A stretch of DNA of 48,131 bases from Hoylesella timonensis S9-PR14 (GTDB lineage Bacteria; Bacteroidota; Bacteroidia; Bacteroidales; Bacteroidaceae): positions 1-48,131 of the forward strand of contig NZ_JRPQ01000089.1 of assembly GCF_000762405.1 (NCBI RefSeq), given 5' to 3'. The notes beneath the pieces are model-generated. The model made no database searches. It had not been told where the DNA came from and saw only the letters and a list, made by a program, of their open reading frames with translations. The position numbers were made by a program, and so were the translations under genes. This document shows positions 38,050 to 47,003 of the stretch, piece after piece (position 1 is the stretch's first letter; the number at the start of each line of letters is the position of its first letter).

Positions 38050-38517
38050 CTATTTTTGCTTCACATCTTCGGCTGAATAGCTAATTTTCAGGGCTTTAGC
38101 ATTACGCAACTCTTGCTTCACTTGATTGATAGTTGCCATGGATGTATGTTTGTCAGCCTTTATGGAAATAATCATTTGCTGCTGATCTTCGGGTGACATT
38201 CTATCTCTTTCTGCACTGACATAGTCAGCAATTTCATCAATTCGTACTAATCGGTCGTTTAATTGCACCTGCATAGGTTGCCCTGTCGTTTTGCCAAAAC
38301 TTGTGATGGGCATTCCGATATACAGATATACAACTGCTGACTTCTTGGTAAGTCGTGTTAACTCTGTGCCTTGTGGAACTCGATACTTTACTTTCAAGGT
38401 TACCTCGCGCATGTGTGTCACTATCATAAAAAAGAATAAAACAGTGAAAATCAAATCAGGTAACGATGCTGTGTTTAGTTCTGGCACACCTCGAAGCCTA
38501 CGTCTGAACTGTATCAT
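38050..38517 (-). CDS. Biopolymer transport protein ExbD/TolR (second copy)
   Basis: A 155-residue protein with one membrane helix (SLPDLIFTVLFFFMIVTHM, about 18-36) whose aspartate is the proton-relay residue of ExbD/TolR. The periplasmic domain follows (SIKADKHTSMATINQVKQEL). I chose the ATG at 38517, which overlaps the previous stop as ATGA; the frame upstream of it is read inside the first exbD. It is the last gene of the four-gene unit. Confidence 0.88.
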   Translation of the reverse strand: MIQFRRRLRGVPELNTASLPDLIFTVLFFFMIVTHMREVTLKVKYRVPQGTELTRLTKKSAVVYLYIGMPITSFGKTTGQPMQVQLNDRLVRIDEIADYVSAERDRMSPEDQQQMIISIKADKHTSMATINQVKQELRNAKALKISYSAEDVKQK

Positions 38518-39044
38518 CGGCTCATTCCTCCTCCCGTGTCTTGATAGGTTTCGGCAATACGTTGCGGACAATGCTCAATGACTGTTTGTCGTTCACTATC
38601 AGAACAATCGTCAAAAGAATGTCCAAAATGTTGTTGAGCCCATTTAGTTCGTACCTCTTTATAAGCTGCCATCAAACAATGTTGTAACTGGAAATAGGTG
38701 TCGTATGTTGATTCTGGCGCAGTCTTAATTGTAATTAAATGTTCTTTACCAAGTCGCAATATAAAGTCTTCCACTTGTACCTGCAAATCTTGTATCCCAA
38801 TTTTGTGTCCATTCTGCATCACGACGTTGTCTGCTGTAATGCTAAGTTCCAGTAATTTGTCTTTATCTACAATACTTTCTTGCTGTGTAGTCTTCGGTTG
38901 TGCAGGCGGTAATTGTCGACGTAACCCCTTATCCACATCCATAGACGTGGTAACCAAGAAGAATATCAAAAGCATGAAAGAAATGTCTGCCGTAGAAGTT
39001 GTATTCAATCCTGGAATCTGATGTTTTCGTTTACGAATGAACAT
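38514..39044 (-). CDS. Biopolymer transport protein ExbD/TolR (first copy)
   Basis: A 176-residue protein. The membrane helix (TADISFMLLIFFLVTTSMD, near 20-38) carries the conserved Asp. The C-terminal 60 residues (KEVRTKWAQQHFGHSFDDC and beyond) exceed the usual ExbD length and are polar. The start at 39044 gives the family-typical basic opening MFIRKRKHQIPGLNT and overlaps the preceding gene by 14 bp; a start at 39083 would add 13 residues. Confidence 0.88.
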   Translation of the reverse strand: MFIRKRKHQIPGLNTTSTADISFMLLIFFLVTTSMDVDKGLRRQLPPAQPKTTQQESIVDKDKLLELSITADNVVMQNGHKIGIQDLQVQVEDFILRLGKEHLITIKTAPESTYDTYFQLQHCLMAAYKEVRTKWAQQHFGHSFDDCSDSERQTVIEHCPQRIAETYQDTGGGMSR

Positions 39045-39555
39045 GTTGCGAGTTATGTTTTCTTCGATATCTTGTGATGCCATATCCTACAGCACCAACA
39101 GCTACGATGAGTAGGATAGAGGAGGTATAAATCAGCTGGTCTGCAATACGCAAGAACAAGTTGTTCGTAAAGTTTTTACCATTACTCACCACTGGATTGG
39201 TGGAGGCGAAAGCAAATGTAATTAACAAAAGAAGGCAAGATCCACCAGCTACGCATCTTCTAATGAGTTGGACAGGGATACCATGAACAAGTCTTGACTG
39301 ATTACTTGCACAGTGAATTTCCTTCCGTACAGCCCACATGGTTACACATAGAGCGATAAGAATGAATCCATACATGGCGAAAATGAGCAAATTAGTCAGC
39401 AATGGTTCATTGAAGTCTGGGTTATCAAGATAAGGCTGCTGGTAACCCAAAAGATAAAAAAGCGCAAACACCACAAACGTAATGCCTATCAAAAAATAAA
39501 AAATAAGCTGCGAAATCCGTTCCGTAGAGCGATGATGCAAATCTATATGTTTCAT
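39031..39555 (-). CDS. Membrane protein between exbB and exbD
   Basis: A 174-residue protein with four hydrophobic helices and a basic, His-rich tail. I do not recognise a family. It starts 1 bp after the exbB stop and overlaps exbD, so it belongs to the same unit and may be a further part of the energising complex. This is inferred from position only. Confidence 0.7.
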   Translation of the reverse strand: MKHIDLHHRSTERISQLIFYFLIGITFVVFALFYLLGYQQPYLDNPDFNEPLLTNLLIFAMYGFILIALCVTMWAVRKEIHCASNQSRLVHGIPVQLIRRCVAGGSCLLLLITFAFASTNPVVSNGKNFTNNLFLRIADQLIYTSSILLIVAVGAVGYGITRYRRKHNSQHVHS

Positions 39556-39556
39556 C

Positions 39557-40378
39557 TTAAGACTGTTTATGCTTCATGAGCGTATCTAATAACGTGATGG
39601 CCGACTCCTCCATTTGGGCTGTGATATGGTCGATTTTTGACAAGATATAGTTATAAAATACCTGTAATACCAGTGCCACAATAATTCCAAAGATGGTGGT
39701 AATCAGTGCCACTTTCATACCAGCAGCAACAATTGTAGGACTAATATCGCCAGCCATTTGAATCTGGTCGAATGTCATAATCATACCAATAACAGTTCCT
39801 AAGAAGCCTAAGGAAGGAGCCATTGCGATAAAGAGCGTAATCCATGAACACCCTTTCTCTAAGTTAGTTGCCTGAACCGAACCGTAGGCTGCTACAGAAC
39901 GCTCTATATTTTCAATACTATCGTCAATTCTATCCAATCCTTGATAACAGAGTGATGCTACAGGTCCGCGTGTCTGCAAACACTGTTGCTTTGCACCCTC
40001 GATATCACTCTCATAGATTTTCTTTTCTAAGTCTTTCATAAATTGTTTGGCATTGATTTCTGAAAGACTCAAATAGATGATTCTTTCGATGCAAAATGCT
40101 AATCCCAGCACCAACACCAAAGCAACCAAAGACATGAACCCTGCATTTCCTTCTATGAATTTTGTCTTCAAGAACTGGTGTAAACCTCCTGTTTGAGGTT
40201 CGGCAACAGTGGTGTCAGCTACGTCAGCTAACGCAGCATTCAACTCGGAATGAGCAATACTATCGCTTTCTTGCACGCTGACTGAATCTTGACTTACCGC
40301 ATTTTGAGCCATACAACACAAATTTCCTCCAAAAAGAAAAAGCAAACACAGTATTTGTTTAATAATGAATCTTGTCAT
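39557..40378 (-). CDS. MotA/TolQ/ExbB proton channel family protein
   Basis: A 273-residue inner-membrane proton channel that powers TonB-dependent uptake or Tol. It opens with a signal-like sequence (MTRFIIKQILCLLFLFGG) and a linker of about 70 residues before the first core helix, a common Bacteroidetes addition. The core holds GPVASLCYQGLDRI and the MAPSLGFLGTVIGMIMTFDQ block. I chose 40378 because the -7 box at 40436-40443 would place the transcript start inside the longer reading frame from 40438. Confidence 0.9.
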   Translation of the reverse strand: MTRFIIKQILCLLFLFGGNLCCMAQNAVSQDSVSVQESDSIAHSELNAALADVADTTVAEPQTGGLHQFLKTKFIEGNAGFMSLVALVLVLGLAFCIERIIYLSLSEINAKQFMKDLEKKIYESDIEGAKQQCLQTRGPVASLCYQGLDRIDDSIENIERSVAAYGSVQATNLEKGCSWITLFIAMAPSLGFLGTVIGMIMTFDQIQMAGDISPTIVAAGMKVALITTIFGIIVALVLQVFYNYILSKIDHITAQMEESAITLLDTLMKHKQS

Positions 40379-40435
40379 TTTGTATTTCTGCCAATAAAGT
40401 TTTATGATTAAATAGCACTCCTTTTTTAGAATTTT

Positions 40436-40443
40436 CAAAGGTA
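40436..40443 (-). promoter_or_regulatory. Promoter -7 box of the exbB unit
   Basis: TACCTTTG on the minus strand, 58 bp before the chosen exbB start. It helps fix that start. Confidence 0.6.
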
Positions 40444-40608
40444 CATATTTTGAAGAAGAAAACCAAACAAGCCTGTTATAATAAGTGTAAAATTAGTTAC
40501 TTTTATGCAAAGGTCATGATAAAAATATTTCTCCTCCTCTGACTTTTATTCCTTAGATTTATATCAAATCTGTTCATTGTAAATCAAAGTCAAATAAAAA
40601 TTCATGTA

Positions 40609-41208
40609 TCACTGAATTCCTATGAGTTTATGTAATTGCAAAGAAAGTTTCCATTGAGGGTGCGTTTTCACAAACTGAATTGCTTTCTGCAGAATTTCTT
40701 TATTCCTTGACTCATCACCTACGTCACAAGGTTGCACATATCGTTCCTCCGCCTCAATGCCAAAAGTACTTATAGGGTGTATGCCGTCATACACCACTTT
40801 AATCTCATTGGCTTGCTTAATTTGCACATCTCCAGCCTCTATAAATGCTTTCTTTGGCGAACATGTTATCCAATCAACTCCTTTAGGAATGGGATGAGTG
40901 CCATTGGTTTCCATAGATACATAATAGCCATGTACATGAAAAAGCTGCAACAGCGTAGCCGTTACTTGCAAAGTAGGCTCTCCTCCAGTGATGACAACAA
41001 AGTTACAGGGCGCATATTGTTGCACATTTTCTATGATTTGTTGTGTAGACATTTCTGTATACTCATCAAAATTCGTATCGCAAAACGAACAGTGTAGATT
41101 ACATTTAGCAAACCTAACAAAGACAGCTGCTTTACCTGCATGATGCCCTTCGCCTTGTAATGAATAAAAGATTTCGTTTACTTTGTAGGTACGTACATCG
41201 TGATTCAT
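40609..41208 (-). CDS. queE: 7-carboxy-7-deazaguanine synthase
   Basis: This radical SAM enzyme forms the deazaguanine ring from carboxy-tetrahydropterin in queuosine synthesis. The cluster motif is CxxxCxxC with Cys36, Cys40 and Cys43 (AKCNLHCSFCDTNF); the opening NEIFYSLQGEG is typical of QueE. 199 residues is usual for the short form. It lies 11 bp after queD in a queC-queD-queE unit. Confidence 0.94.
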   Translation of the reverse strand: MNHDVRTYKVNEIFYSLQGEGHHAGKAAVFVRFAKCNLHCSFCDTNFDEYTEMSTQQIIENVQQYAPCNFVVITGGEPTLQVTATLLQLFHVHGYYVSMETNGTHPIPKGVDWITCSPKKAFIEAGDVQIKQANEIKVVYDGIHPISTFGIEAEERYVQPCDVGDESRNKEILQKAIQFVKTHPQWKLSLQLHKLIGIQ

Positions 41209-41219
41209 TCCTGCTATAT

Positions 41220-41591
41220 TTACATGACAAGGTTTTCTATACCCACTATCTTTGTTTCGTCTATTGCTTGAGCTACGTTTCCTTCGCTTTCTCGCACCTC
41301 TGCCTTATAACATTCGTCGAATTGATTAACGACCCATCGCGCAATATTCTCCGCAGTAGGATTATAGGGAATGACATCGTTGATGTAAGCATGGTCTAAT
41401 TGATCGTGAATAGCCTTTTTGATGTGCGTAAAATCGAACACCATCCCATCGCCATTCAATTTATCTTTCTTAAAAAGATATACCGTAATTATCCAGTTAT
41501 GTCCATGCAAACATTGACACTTGCTTTCGTAAGAGAGCGAAAGTCGGTGAGCCGCACTAATTTCCATACGTTTGGATACGCAATAAATCAT
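41220..41591 (-). CDS. queD: 6-carboxy-5,6,7,8-tetrahydropterin synthase
   Basis: A 123-residue member of the 6-pyruvoyl-tetrahydropterin synthase family. It converts dihydroneopterin triphosphate to carboxy-tetrahydropterin. Zinc ligands are His15, His29 and His31 (AAHRL and CLHGHNW); the cysteines at 25 and 27 include the catalytic one. The gap to queC is 86 bp. Confidence 0.94.
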   Translation of the reverse strand: MIYCVSKRMEISAAHRLSLSYESKCQCLHGHNWIITVYLFKKDKLNGDGMVFDFTHIKKAIHDQLDHAYINDVIPYNPTAENIARWVVNQFDECYKAEVRESEGNVAQAIDETKIVGIENLVM

Positions 41592-41677
41592 ATTTCTTTG
41601 TTTTACGAGTAAGCGTTGAAAGAACGGTATTGGCTCTTTCCTTGCCTCTTTTGATTTCTATTTGTTTTCAATATCTT

Positions 41678-42334
41678 TTAATCTTCGTATGGCGTGTCGT
41701 CCTTGATACCTGCAAATGCCAATGCCTCTTTGCGCTCAACGCATGTCCCACATTTGCCACACTGCTTATCTCCGCCCTTATAACACGACCAAGTTTCGGC
41801 ATAATTGATACCCAGTTTCTTACCTCGGAGAGCTATCTCACCTTTGCTTATCCGTGTATAAGGAGCTAAAATGGTGATACCTTCAAAGGTTCCTGCAGTC
41901 ATGGCTTGCGAAAAACTATCAATAAACTCAGGTCGACAATCGGGATATATGGTATGATCACCGCCATGATTCGCAATCATTACATATTTCAAATGGTTAC
42001 TTACAGCTAATCCGCAACCCACAGCCAGCATGATTCCATTGCGAAAAGGGACCACTGTCGATTTCATGTTCTCTTCCTCATAATGCCCTTCGGGAATAGC
42101 ATCATCACCTTCCAACAGACTACTTTTGAAATAATCGTGAATAAATGACAGGGGAATGACAATGTGCCGTATGCCTAATCGTTCGCAATGCATCTTTGCC
42201 AAAGGTATTTCTTTTTGATTATGATTGCTGCCATAATCGAATGAAACGCCTATAGCGATACGCTGTTGATACTCGTAAAGCATGGTAATGGAATCCATGC
42301 CACCACTCACAATAATTAAACTATCTTTTTCCAT
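41678..42334 (-). CDS. queC: 7-cyano-7-deazaguanine (preQ0) synthase
   Basis: This enzyme turns carboxy-deazaguanine into preQ0 with ATP and ammonia. The PP-loop IVSGGMDS is at residues 8-15 and the zinc cysteines are in CYKGGDKQCGKCGTC near the C-terminus. I chose the ATG at 42334, which gives the normal MEKDSLIIVSGG start; the longer frame adds ten residues. First gene of the unit. queF or a further pathway gene is not in the window. Confidence 0.94.
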   Translation of the reverse strand: MEKDSLIIVSGGMDSITMLYEYQQRIAIGVSFDYGSNHNQKEIPLAKMHCERLGIRHIVIPLSFIHDYFKSSLLEGDDAIPEGHYEEENMKSTVVPFRNGIMLAVGCGLAVSNHLKYVMIANHGGDHTIYPDCRPEFIDSFSQAMTAGTFEGITILAPYTRISKGEIALRGKKLGINYAETWSCYKGGDKQCGKCGTCVERKEALAFAGIKDDTPYED

Positions 42335-42361
42335 TTTATTCCTTTCCATTCTTGTTATCCA

Positions 42362-42422
42362 CACTATGCGCTTCTGCCTATGGAGACAGCTCAGGTACTC
42401 AGTTATTCACCAAGGAATAGTG
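42362..42422 (-). promoter_or_regulatory. Possible structured leader of queC
   Basis: On the minus strand CACTAT (complement of 42417-42422) and ATAGTG (complement of 42362-42367) can close a 61-nt domain with smaller internal hairpins (CTGT...GCAG). It follows the -7 box directly, so the first arm may be only partly transcribed. It does not resemble the preQ1-I riboswitch. Confidence 0.3.
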
Positions 42423-42430
42423 CAAAACTA
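42423..42430 (-). promoter_or_regulatory. Promoter -7 box of queC
   Basis: TAGTTTTG on the minus strand, 89 bp before the chosen queC start. The stretch 42431-42697 shows no gene. Confidence 0.55.
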
Positions 42431-42697
42431 ATACATTTATTTTTTCTTTATACAAAAGTACTACAATAGTTTTATCCCCACAAAATTTATAGCACATCCT
42501 TCGAAAAAAAATGTTTTGGAGCTGATTAAATTCATCCCATCAGAGGGTCAATAGCAAGAGCTGATGTTTTACATATCAATAAAAAGCAGTAAATTTTCCC
42601 CTGCCTCAAGTTGGCTGGAAGGAAGCAATCGTCATTTTTATATGTTGCTTTATTTGTAGAAGAAAGACTCTTAAAAATGTTCAGCTTAGTGGAAATG

Positions 42698-42736
42698 GCA
42701 ATTTTTCGTAAAATTGCAAGCTACGTAAAAACTTGC
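42698..42736 (-). terminator. Probable terminator of tRNA-Ser(GGA)
   Basis: Two adjoining hairpins: GCAAG...CTTGC (42716-42720 with 42732-42736) followed on the minus strand by AATTTT, and a perfect 8-bp stem GCAATTTT/AAAATTGC (42698-42705 with 42710-42717). They start 5 bp past the tRNA 3' end. Confidence 0.45.
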
Positions 42737-42740
42737 TTTG

Positions 42741-42828
42741 CGGAAAGAGGGGGATTCGAACCCCCGAACCGCTTTAGACGGTTACACGCTTTCCAGGCGT
42801 GCCTCTTCAGCCACTCGAGCATCTTTCC
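42741..42828 (-). tRNA. tRNA-Ser (anticodon GGA)
   Basis: The acceptor GGAAAGA pairs with TCTTTCC and the discriminator is G. The anticodon stem CACGC/GCGTG encloses loop CTGGAAA, anticodon GGA (UCC/UCU codons). The long variable arm (AACCG/CGGTT) fits class II. CCA is not encoded. Confidence 0.95.
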
Positions 42829-42846
42829 TTTTGCATTTTGCTGGTG

Positions 42847-42854
42847 CAAAAGTA
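42847..42854 (-). promoter_or_regulatory. Promoter -7 box of tRNA-Ser(GGA)
   Basis: TACTTTTG on the minus strand, 19 bp before the tRNA. Confidence 0.6.
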
Positions 42855-42935
42855 ATATATTTATCTTTAATTCGGACGAAAAAACGATAAAACTTTGCAG
42901 TTATTCTGAAGAAATGCACAAAAAGCTGTACATTA

Positions 42936-44183
42936 TCACAATCGGAATGGATAGGCTATAACAAGTTCTGTAAGGTCTGCTTTCGTTTCATGCGCCTTGA
43001 TATTAATACCCAGTTTCAGCCCGCCAGCCGAAGAAAATGTATAATGCAATCCGATTCGCTCGTAGAATCGTGACTCATTGAACAGGGCATTATAACCCAT
43101 CTGGCGATGCAAATACCAACCAAAGGACATTCCCAAGGACAATTGATGATAAAATACTTCGTGTTTGGCAGCGATTCCTAACGACCATGGGCTGTGCTTT
43201 GCGATGTTTCCTTGTTGCGCATCTAAGTCGGCAATGTGCGAGGCATAGGTGCCATAAAACCAATCTATGCCGATTCCTGATGCCCAACGACGGGCATATC
43301 GGCACATCACGTCTGCCTGCACCGAATAGGCTGCATAAACCTTGAAGTGTTCCGTGCGATAATCGGGATGAGAAGAGGGGGTTCGAAATTGTGTTGTGAG
43401 CCAATCTTCCAACATTGTTTTGGCTCCCATTCCTGCGGATAAATTCAGATACCAATATCGCTCAAAGGGCTGTGGTGAATAGGCTTTTGTTCGATGTACC
43501 AACAGGTTGTAATAAGGCTCATATACCACACCGATTGATGTTCCAAAAGAGTTGGAACCTTTGTTGGGGCGATAAAGCGCACCATTACTATGATGTACAA
43601 ACTCCAATCCGCCTCTAATGCCCCATTGTTCGTTGAGATGATAGGTTGCATGTACGCCAGCTCCAAAATAAATCAGTGCGTTTGTTCCTATCAACTCGTT
43701 ATCGATGTTGTTTTGCTTGTTGTACTTTGTATGGCTATAACCAATGCCAAAGCTCAACGAATAGGCAGTTTCCCAATGTTGATGACGAGCAAATGGGCGA
43801 TAGAATTTGCCGTATAAGGAGAGTGTATTCCCCAAGTGTGAGTCGTAATCCACCATTTCTGCCATTCCCCATGCCGTATCTGGGCTGCGCCGTAGGCGTA
43901 CCTGATGATTAAGCATGTATCTCACCCCTAAAGTAAGTGATGGATATCCAAAATCTGCCGCATAGGCGTCGCTGTCTGTGGGTAATGCCACTCGCCCTAT
44001 TTCCGCTGCTATCGATAGGTTGTTTGTCTCTCTAATCCACTTCGCTGCATACTTGTCCAAAGCGAGAATCTTACCCGGCATGACGTGGAGGGAATAGTTA
44101 TAATGGTGTAATGAATCAGTCTCAGCGGCCTGAACAGTAGTAGAAAGAATTAACAATGCGAAGATGGCGTTCAATAATCTCAT
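42936..44183 (-). CDS. Acyloxyacyl hydrolase / PagL-like lipid A deacylase
   Basis: A 415-residue outer-membrane beta-barrel-like protein with a cleavable signal (LLNAIFALLILSTTVQAAE). The PagL active-site pair is visible in EFVHHSNGALYRPNKG near residues 195-208 (His198, Ser199), so removal of an acyl chain from lipid A is the likely role. It is longer than Pseudomonas PagL (about 170 residues); the second half has further strands and no motif I know. I chose the ATG at 44183, 4 bp after the tatD stop, because it puts the signal sequence at the N-terminus. Confidence 0.78.
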   Translation of the reverse strand: MRLLNAIFALLILSTTVQAAETDSLHHYNYSLHVMPGKILALDKYAAKWIRETNNLSIAAEIGRVALPTDSDAYAADFGYPSLTLGVRYMLNHQVRLRRSPDTAWGMAEMVDYDSHLGNTLSLYGKFYRPFARHQHWETAYSLSFGIGYSHTKYNKQNNIDNELIGTNALIYFGAGVHATYHLNEQWGIRGGLEFVHHSNGALYRPNKGSNSFGTSIGVVYEPYYNLLVHRTKAYSPQPFERYWYLNLSAGMGAKTMLEDWLTTQFRTPSSHPDYRTEHFKVYAAYSVQADVMCRYARRWASGIGIDWFYGTYASHIADLDAQQGNIAKHSPWSLGIAAKHEVFYHQLSLGMSFGWYLHRQMGYNALFNESRFYERIGLHYTFSSAGGLKLGINIKAHETKADLTELVIAYPFRL

Positions 44184-44187
44184 GCTC

Positions 44188-45021
44188 CTACAACATTTCA
44201 TCCGTCTGTATTCCAAAAATGCGTTGAACATTTGCATTTGTTTGCCGTACAACTTCTTCTTCTGGTATTTTGTAACTCTCTGCTAATTGCTTCATGACAT
44301 ACGCAACAAATGCACTCTCGTTCCGTTTTCCACGCATAGGAACGGGCGCCATATATGGACTGTCCGTTTCCAAAACAATACGGTTCAGAGGTACGTTGAC
44401 GGGTAACATTTCACGAAGATGACTGCTCTTAAAGGTCAGCACGCCCCCAATTCCCAATGCAAACCGTTCGAAGGATAGCAGTTCTGCCGCCTCTTTCTCG
44501 TTTCCTGTGAAGCAATGAAAAACGCCACCAGGCAAGTCTTTTTCGTATTTTCGTAACAGTTTCACCATCTCGTTTTGAGCCTTTCGACAGTGAATCATCA
44601 AGGGTAGTCCAAATACTATCGACCACTTTACCTGTTCTTCAAAAGCTTTCAGTTGTTCACCTTCATATTCTCTGCTCCAATAGTAGTCAAGACCAACCTC
44701 TCCCACAGCGATGATACGAGGGTTGTCATTTGGTGCTTGTAAATTTTGTTGTAACACACATTTCATTTCTTCCAGCACCTTCTCCCAATCTTCTTTCACT
44801 TCTTCGGGGTGTAGTCCTATCATCGGGTACACCACATTAGGATAACTGCGGCTCACACGCATTACATCTGGGAAGTGCGCCAAATCAATGGCAGGGACAA
44901 ATATCTTGCCTACACCTGCCGTTTGCGCACGTGCTATCACTTCAGGCAAATCGTCCTTAAACTCTTCTCCATCCAAATGGGCATGAGTATCTACGAACTT
45001 TACACTTTGAGCGTTGGACAT
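44188..45021 (-). CDS. tatD: TatD family metal-dependent hydrolase
   Basis: A 277-residue TIM-barrel hydrolase, often a DNase. Metal ligands: DTHAHLDG near residue 11-18, the glutamate in GEVGLDYYW, IHCRK and FHCFTG histidines, and the aspartate in LETDSPYMAP. Cytoplasmic, no signal. The distance of 4 bp to the deacylase gene suggests a shared transcript with it. Upstream, 122 bp separate it from the polyprenyl synthetase. Confidence 0.91.
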   Translation of the reverse strand: MSNAQSVKFVDTHAHLDGEEFKDDLPEVIARAQTAGVGKIFVPAIDLAHFPDVMRVSRSYPNVVYPMIGLHPEEVKEDWEKVLEEMKCVLQQNLQAPNDNPRIIAVGEVGLDYYWSREYEGEQLKAFEEQVKWSIVFGLPLMIHCRKAQNEMVKLLRKYEKDLPGGVFHCFTGNEKEAAELLSFERFALGIGGVLTFKSSHLREMLPVNVPLNRIVLETDSPYMAPVPMRGKRNESAFVAYVMKQLAESYKIPEEEVVRQTNANVQRIFGIQTDEML

Positions 45022-45143
45022 TTAACGAGACTTTCTAATTCTTTGAGGTTTCTACTTTGAACTTGGCAATGAGGTTCATTCATGCTAAAAAACAACTACT
45101 CAACTCTTCTTAAAAAGGTCGAACAGTCGGATTTCGCATCCTT

Positions 45144-46118
45144 TTATTTCACCCTATTCATAAGTTGGTTGGCATACGACAGCAGTTCTTGCTTTCGCTC
45201 GGCATGCAACTTTACTGCTTCTAAATATTTTTTGCTTTCTTCAAAATAATAAGCAATCTTATCTTTTGCCAACTGCTCAATTCTCATGGCATTATAAAGA
45301 GCAGTTACTGCCTCAATCTTTTCTTGCTTATCGAATTGCACTTTTTGCGTCCATTCGGTGAGTTCAGCACGTTGTTTTGGGGTTGCTAAATTAAATGCGT
45401 TAATCAGCATGTAAGTTTTCTTATTACTGATGATGTCTCCGCCTATGGCTTTCCCAAACACCTTGGTATCTCCGTAAACATCAAGGTAGTCGTCTTGTAA
45501 TTGAAATGCCAAACCAATCTTTTCTCCAAATCGATACAAATTCTCTGCATCTTCTTGACTGGCACCTCCCAAAATGGCACCAATTTTTAGGGCGCAAGCC
45601 AAAAGAACACTTGTTTTGAGACGAATCATTTCAATATATTCGTCTTCTGTCACATCATCCCGCTTCTCAAAGTCCATATCATATTGCTGGCCTTCTCCAA
45701 TCTCTAAAGCCGTTTGAGTAAACAGGTCAATCACCTCTTTTAAGTAATCAGCCCGACAAGTAGCCATGCGTTGATAAGCCAATACCAACATCGAGTCGCC
45801 ACTAAGTATGGCAGTGTTTGCATCCCAACGCTTATGCACTGTTGCACAACCGCGCCTCAGGTCTGCACAATCCATCAAGTCGTCATGCAATAAAGTATAA
45901 TTATGGTATGTCTCAATGGCACAGGCGGGCATTAGGATTTCTTCTGGATGCTCCTGATACAGATTGTAAGCTAACATCATTAAGATAGGACGAATGCGCT
46001 TTCCACCCAACGACAAGACATATTCTATCGGTTCGTAAAGATGACGTGGCTCTCGGTTGTCAGACAAACGCTCGAGTTGCTCATTGATTAACTTCAGCAT
46101 TTCATTAGATGTCATCAT
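45144..46118 (-). CDS. Polyprenyl synthetase (long-chain prenyl diphosphate synthase)
   Basis: A 324-residue trans-prenyltransferase that adds isopentenyl units to an allylic diphosphate, probably for the menaquinone side chain. The first Asp-rich motif is LLHDDLMDCADLRRG and the second QLQDDYLDVYGD; GGKRIRP is the diphosphate site. The residues before the first motif do not allow a firm chain length. The ATG at 46118 is chosen because the longer frame overlaps tonB and has no conserved content. It starts 25 bp after the tonB stop. Confidence 0.9.
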   Translation of the reverse strand: MMTSNEMLKLINEQLERLSDNREPRHLYEPIEYVLSLGGKRIRPILMMLAYNLYQEHPEEILMPACAIETYHNYTLLHDDLMDCADLRRGCATVHKRWDANTAILSGDSMLVLAYQRMATCRADYLKEVIDLFTQTALEIGEGQQYDMDFEKRDDVTEDEYIEMIRLKTSVLLACALKIGAILGGASQEDAENLYRFGEKIGLAFQLQDDYLDVYGDTKVFGKAIGGDIISNKKTYMLINAFNLATPKQRAELTEWTQKVQFDKQEKIEAVTALYNAMRIEQLAKDKIAYYFEESKKYLEAVKLHAERKQELLSYANQLMNRVK

Positions 46119-46143
46119 AGCAATGTATATATTTAATTGATTT

Positions 46144-46860
46144 TTATAATTTAAAGACCACAGGCACTGCCACCATTGTGCGACAGGGACGATTGTTTTG
46201 TACACCAGGTGTCCAATTGGGCATCATGCGTATAACACGTAAGGCTTCTCTATCCAAATACGGATCGACCGACTTTTCGAGTTTGATATCGACAATACTT
46301 CCGTCTTTATTGACAATGAATGAGACGACAACCTTTCCTTGTACCTTCTTGCTTTGTGCAACTGGCGGGTAGCGCAACTGACTGGTCAGCCATCGTACGA
46401 AAGCAGACCCACCTCCAGGGAACTCTGGCATCTGTTCTACTATTCGGATATTCTGAGTCTGGTTATTCACCAAAGGGATAGGAGGTAGGGCTTCTGATAT
46501 CTTCGCATTTAATGCCTCTGCACTTCCGTCACCAATAAGTAGCGGACTGGCTGTGTTAGGTAGCAATCTATCTATTTGTTGTTTCAAGGGAGCATCTACC
46601 GCTTTGATACGGTCGGTAACCACCTGTGTGGTGGGTTGAGAAGCAGTACTCACCATTTCTTTTTCGTCTATGGCTGGATGTAACTCAATGTCTTGCGCCA
46701 ATTCGTCCAACATATCCTCCGACGATGTGTCCTCTTGTGGTTGGCTGTTATATTCGAACCCAACAAACAAGAGCGACAAAACGAGAATGAGACCTAACAA
46801 AAAACCTGTTGTCTTACTCTCTTCAAGAGAGGGCTTTTCCGATTTCTGATGCACTACCAT
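46144..46860 (-). CDS. TonB family energy transducer
   Basis: A 238-residue protein: a cytoplasmic stretch, one membrane helix (TGFLLGLILVLSLLFVGF, near 18-35), a long periplasmic spacer, and a TonB C-terminal domain (WLTSQLRYPPVAQSKKVQGK and VSFIVNKDGSIVDIKLEKS). It would couple the ExbB/ExbD proton channel to outer-membrane receptors. The preceding PEFPGGGSAFVRWL block is the usual Bacteroidetes variant. I chose ATG at 46860; a GTG at 46896 would add 12 acidic residues. Confidence 0.88.
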   Translation of the reverse strand: MVVHQKSEKPSLEESKTTGFLLGLILVLSLLFVGFEYNSQPQEDTSSEDMLDELAQDIELHPAIDEKEMVSTASQPTTQVVTDRIKAVDAPLKQQIDRLLPNTASPLLIGDGSAEALNAKISEALPPIPLVNNQTQNIRIVEQMPEFPGGGSAFVRWLTSQLRYPPVAQSKKVQGKVVVSFIVNKDGSIVDIKLEKSVDPYLDREALRVIRMMPNWTPGVQNNRPCRTMVAVPVVFKL

Positions 46861-46944
46861 GATTACTTTTTCCTCTTCCGCATCCTCTTGAGCCACTGCA
46901 ATAAACTGCTGTTTCTTCCGTTATTCAGTATACGAATTAGTACA

Positions 46945-46952
46945 CAAAGATA
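46945..46952 (-). promoter_or_regulatory. Promoter -7 box of tonB
   Basis: TATCTTTG on the minus strand, 85 bp before the chosen tonB start. It lies 22 bp from the opposing porQ box. Confidence 0.6.
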
Positions 46953-46974
46953 ATAAGTTATTTGAAAATAGTTG

Positions 46975-46982
46975 TAACTTTG
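46975..46982 (+). promoter_or_regulatory. Promoter -7 box of porQ
   Basis: TAACTTTG, 21 bp before the porQ start, an exact TAnnTTTG match. Upstream parts of the two divergent promoters must overlap. Confidence 0.6.
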
Positions 46983-47003
46983 CACATAAATTAGGAAAAT
47001 TAA

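Noticed and set aside
42936..44252. Longer start for the PagL-like gene at 44252
   Set aside because: It would overlap tatD by 65 bp and bury the signal peptide behind 23 residues without features.
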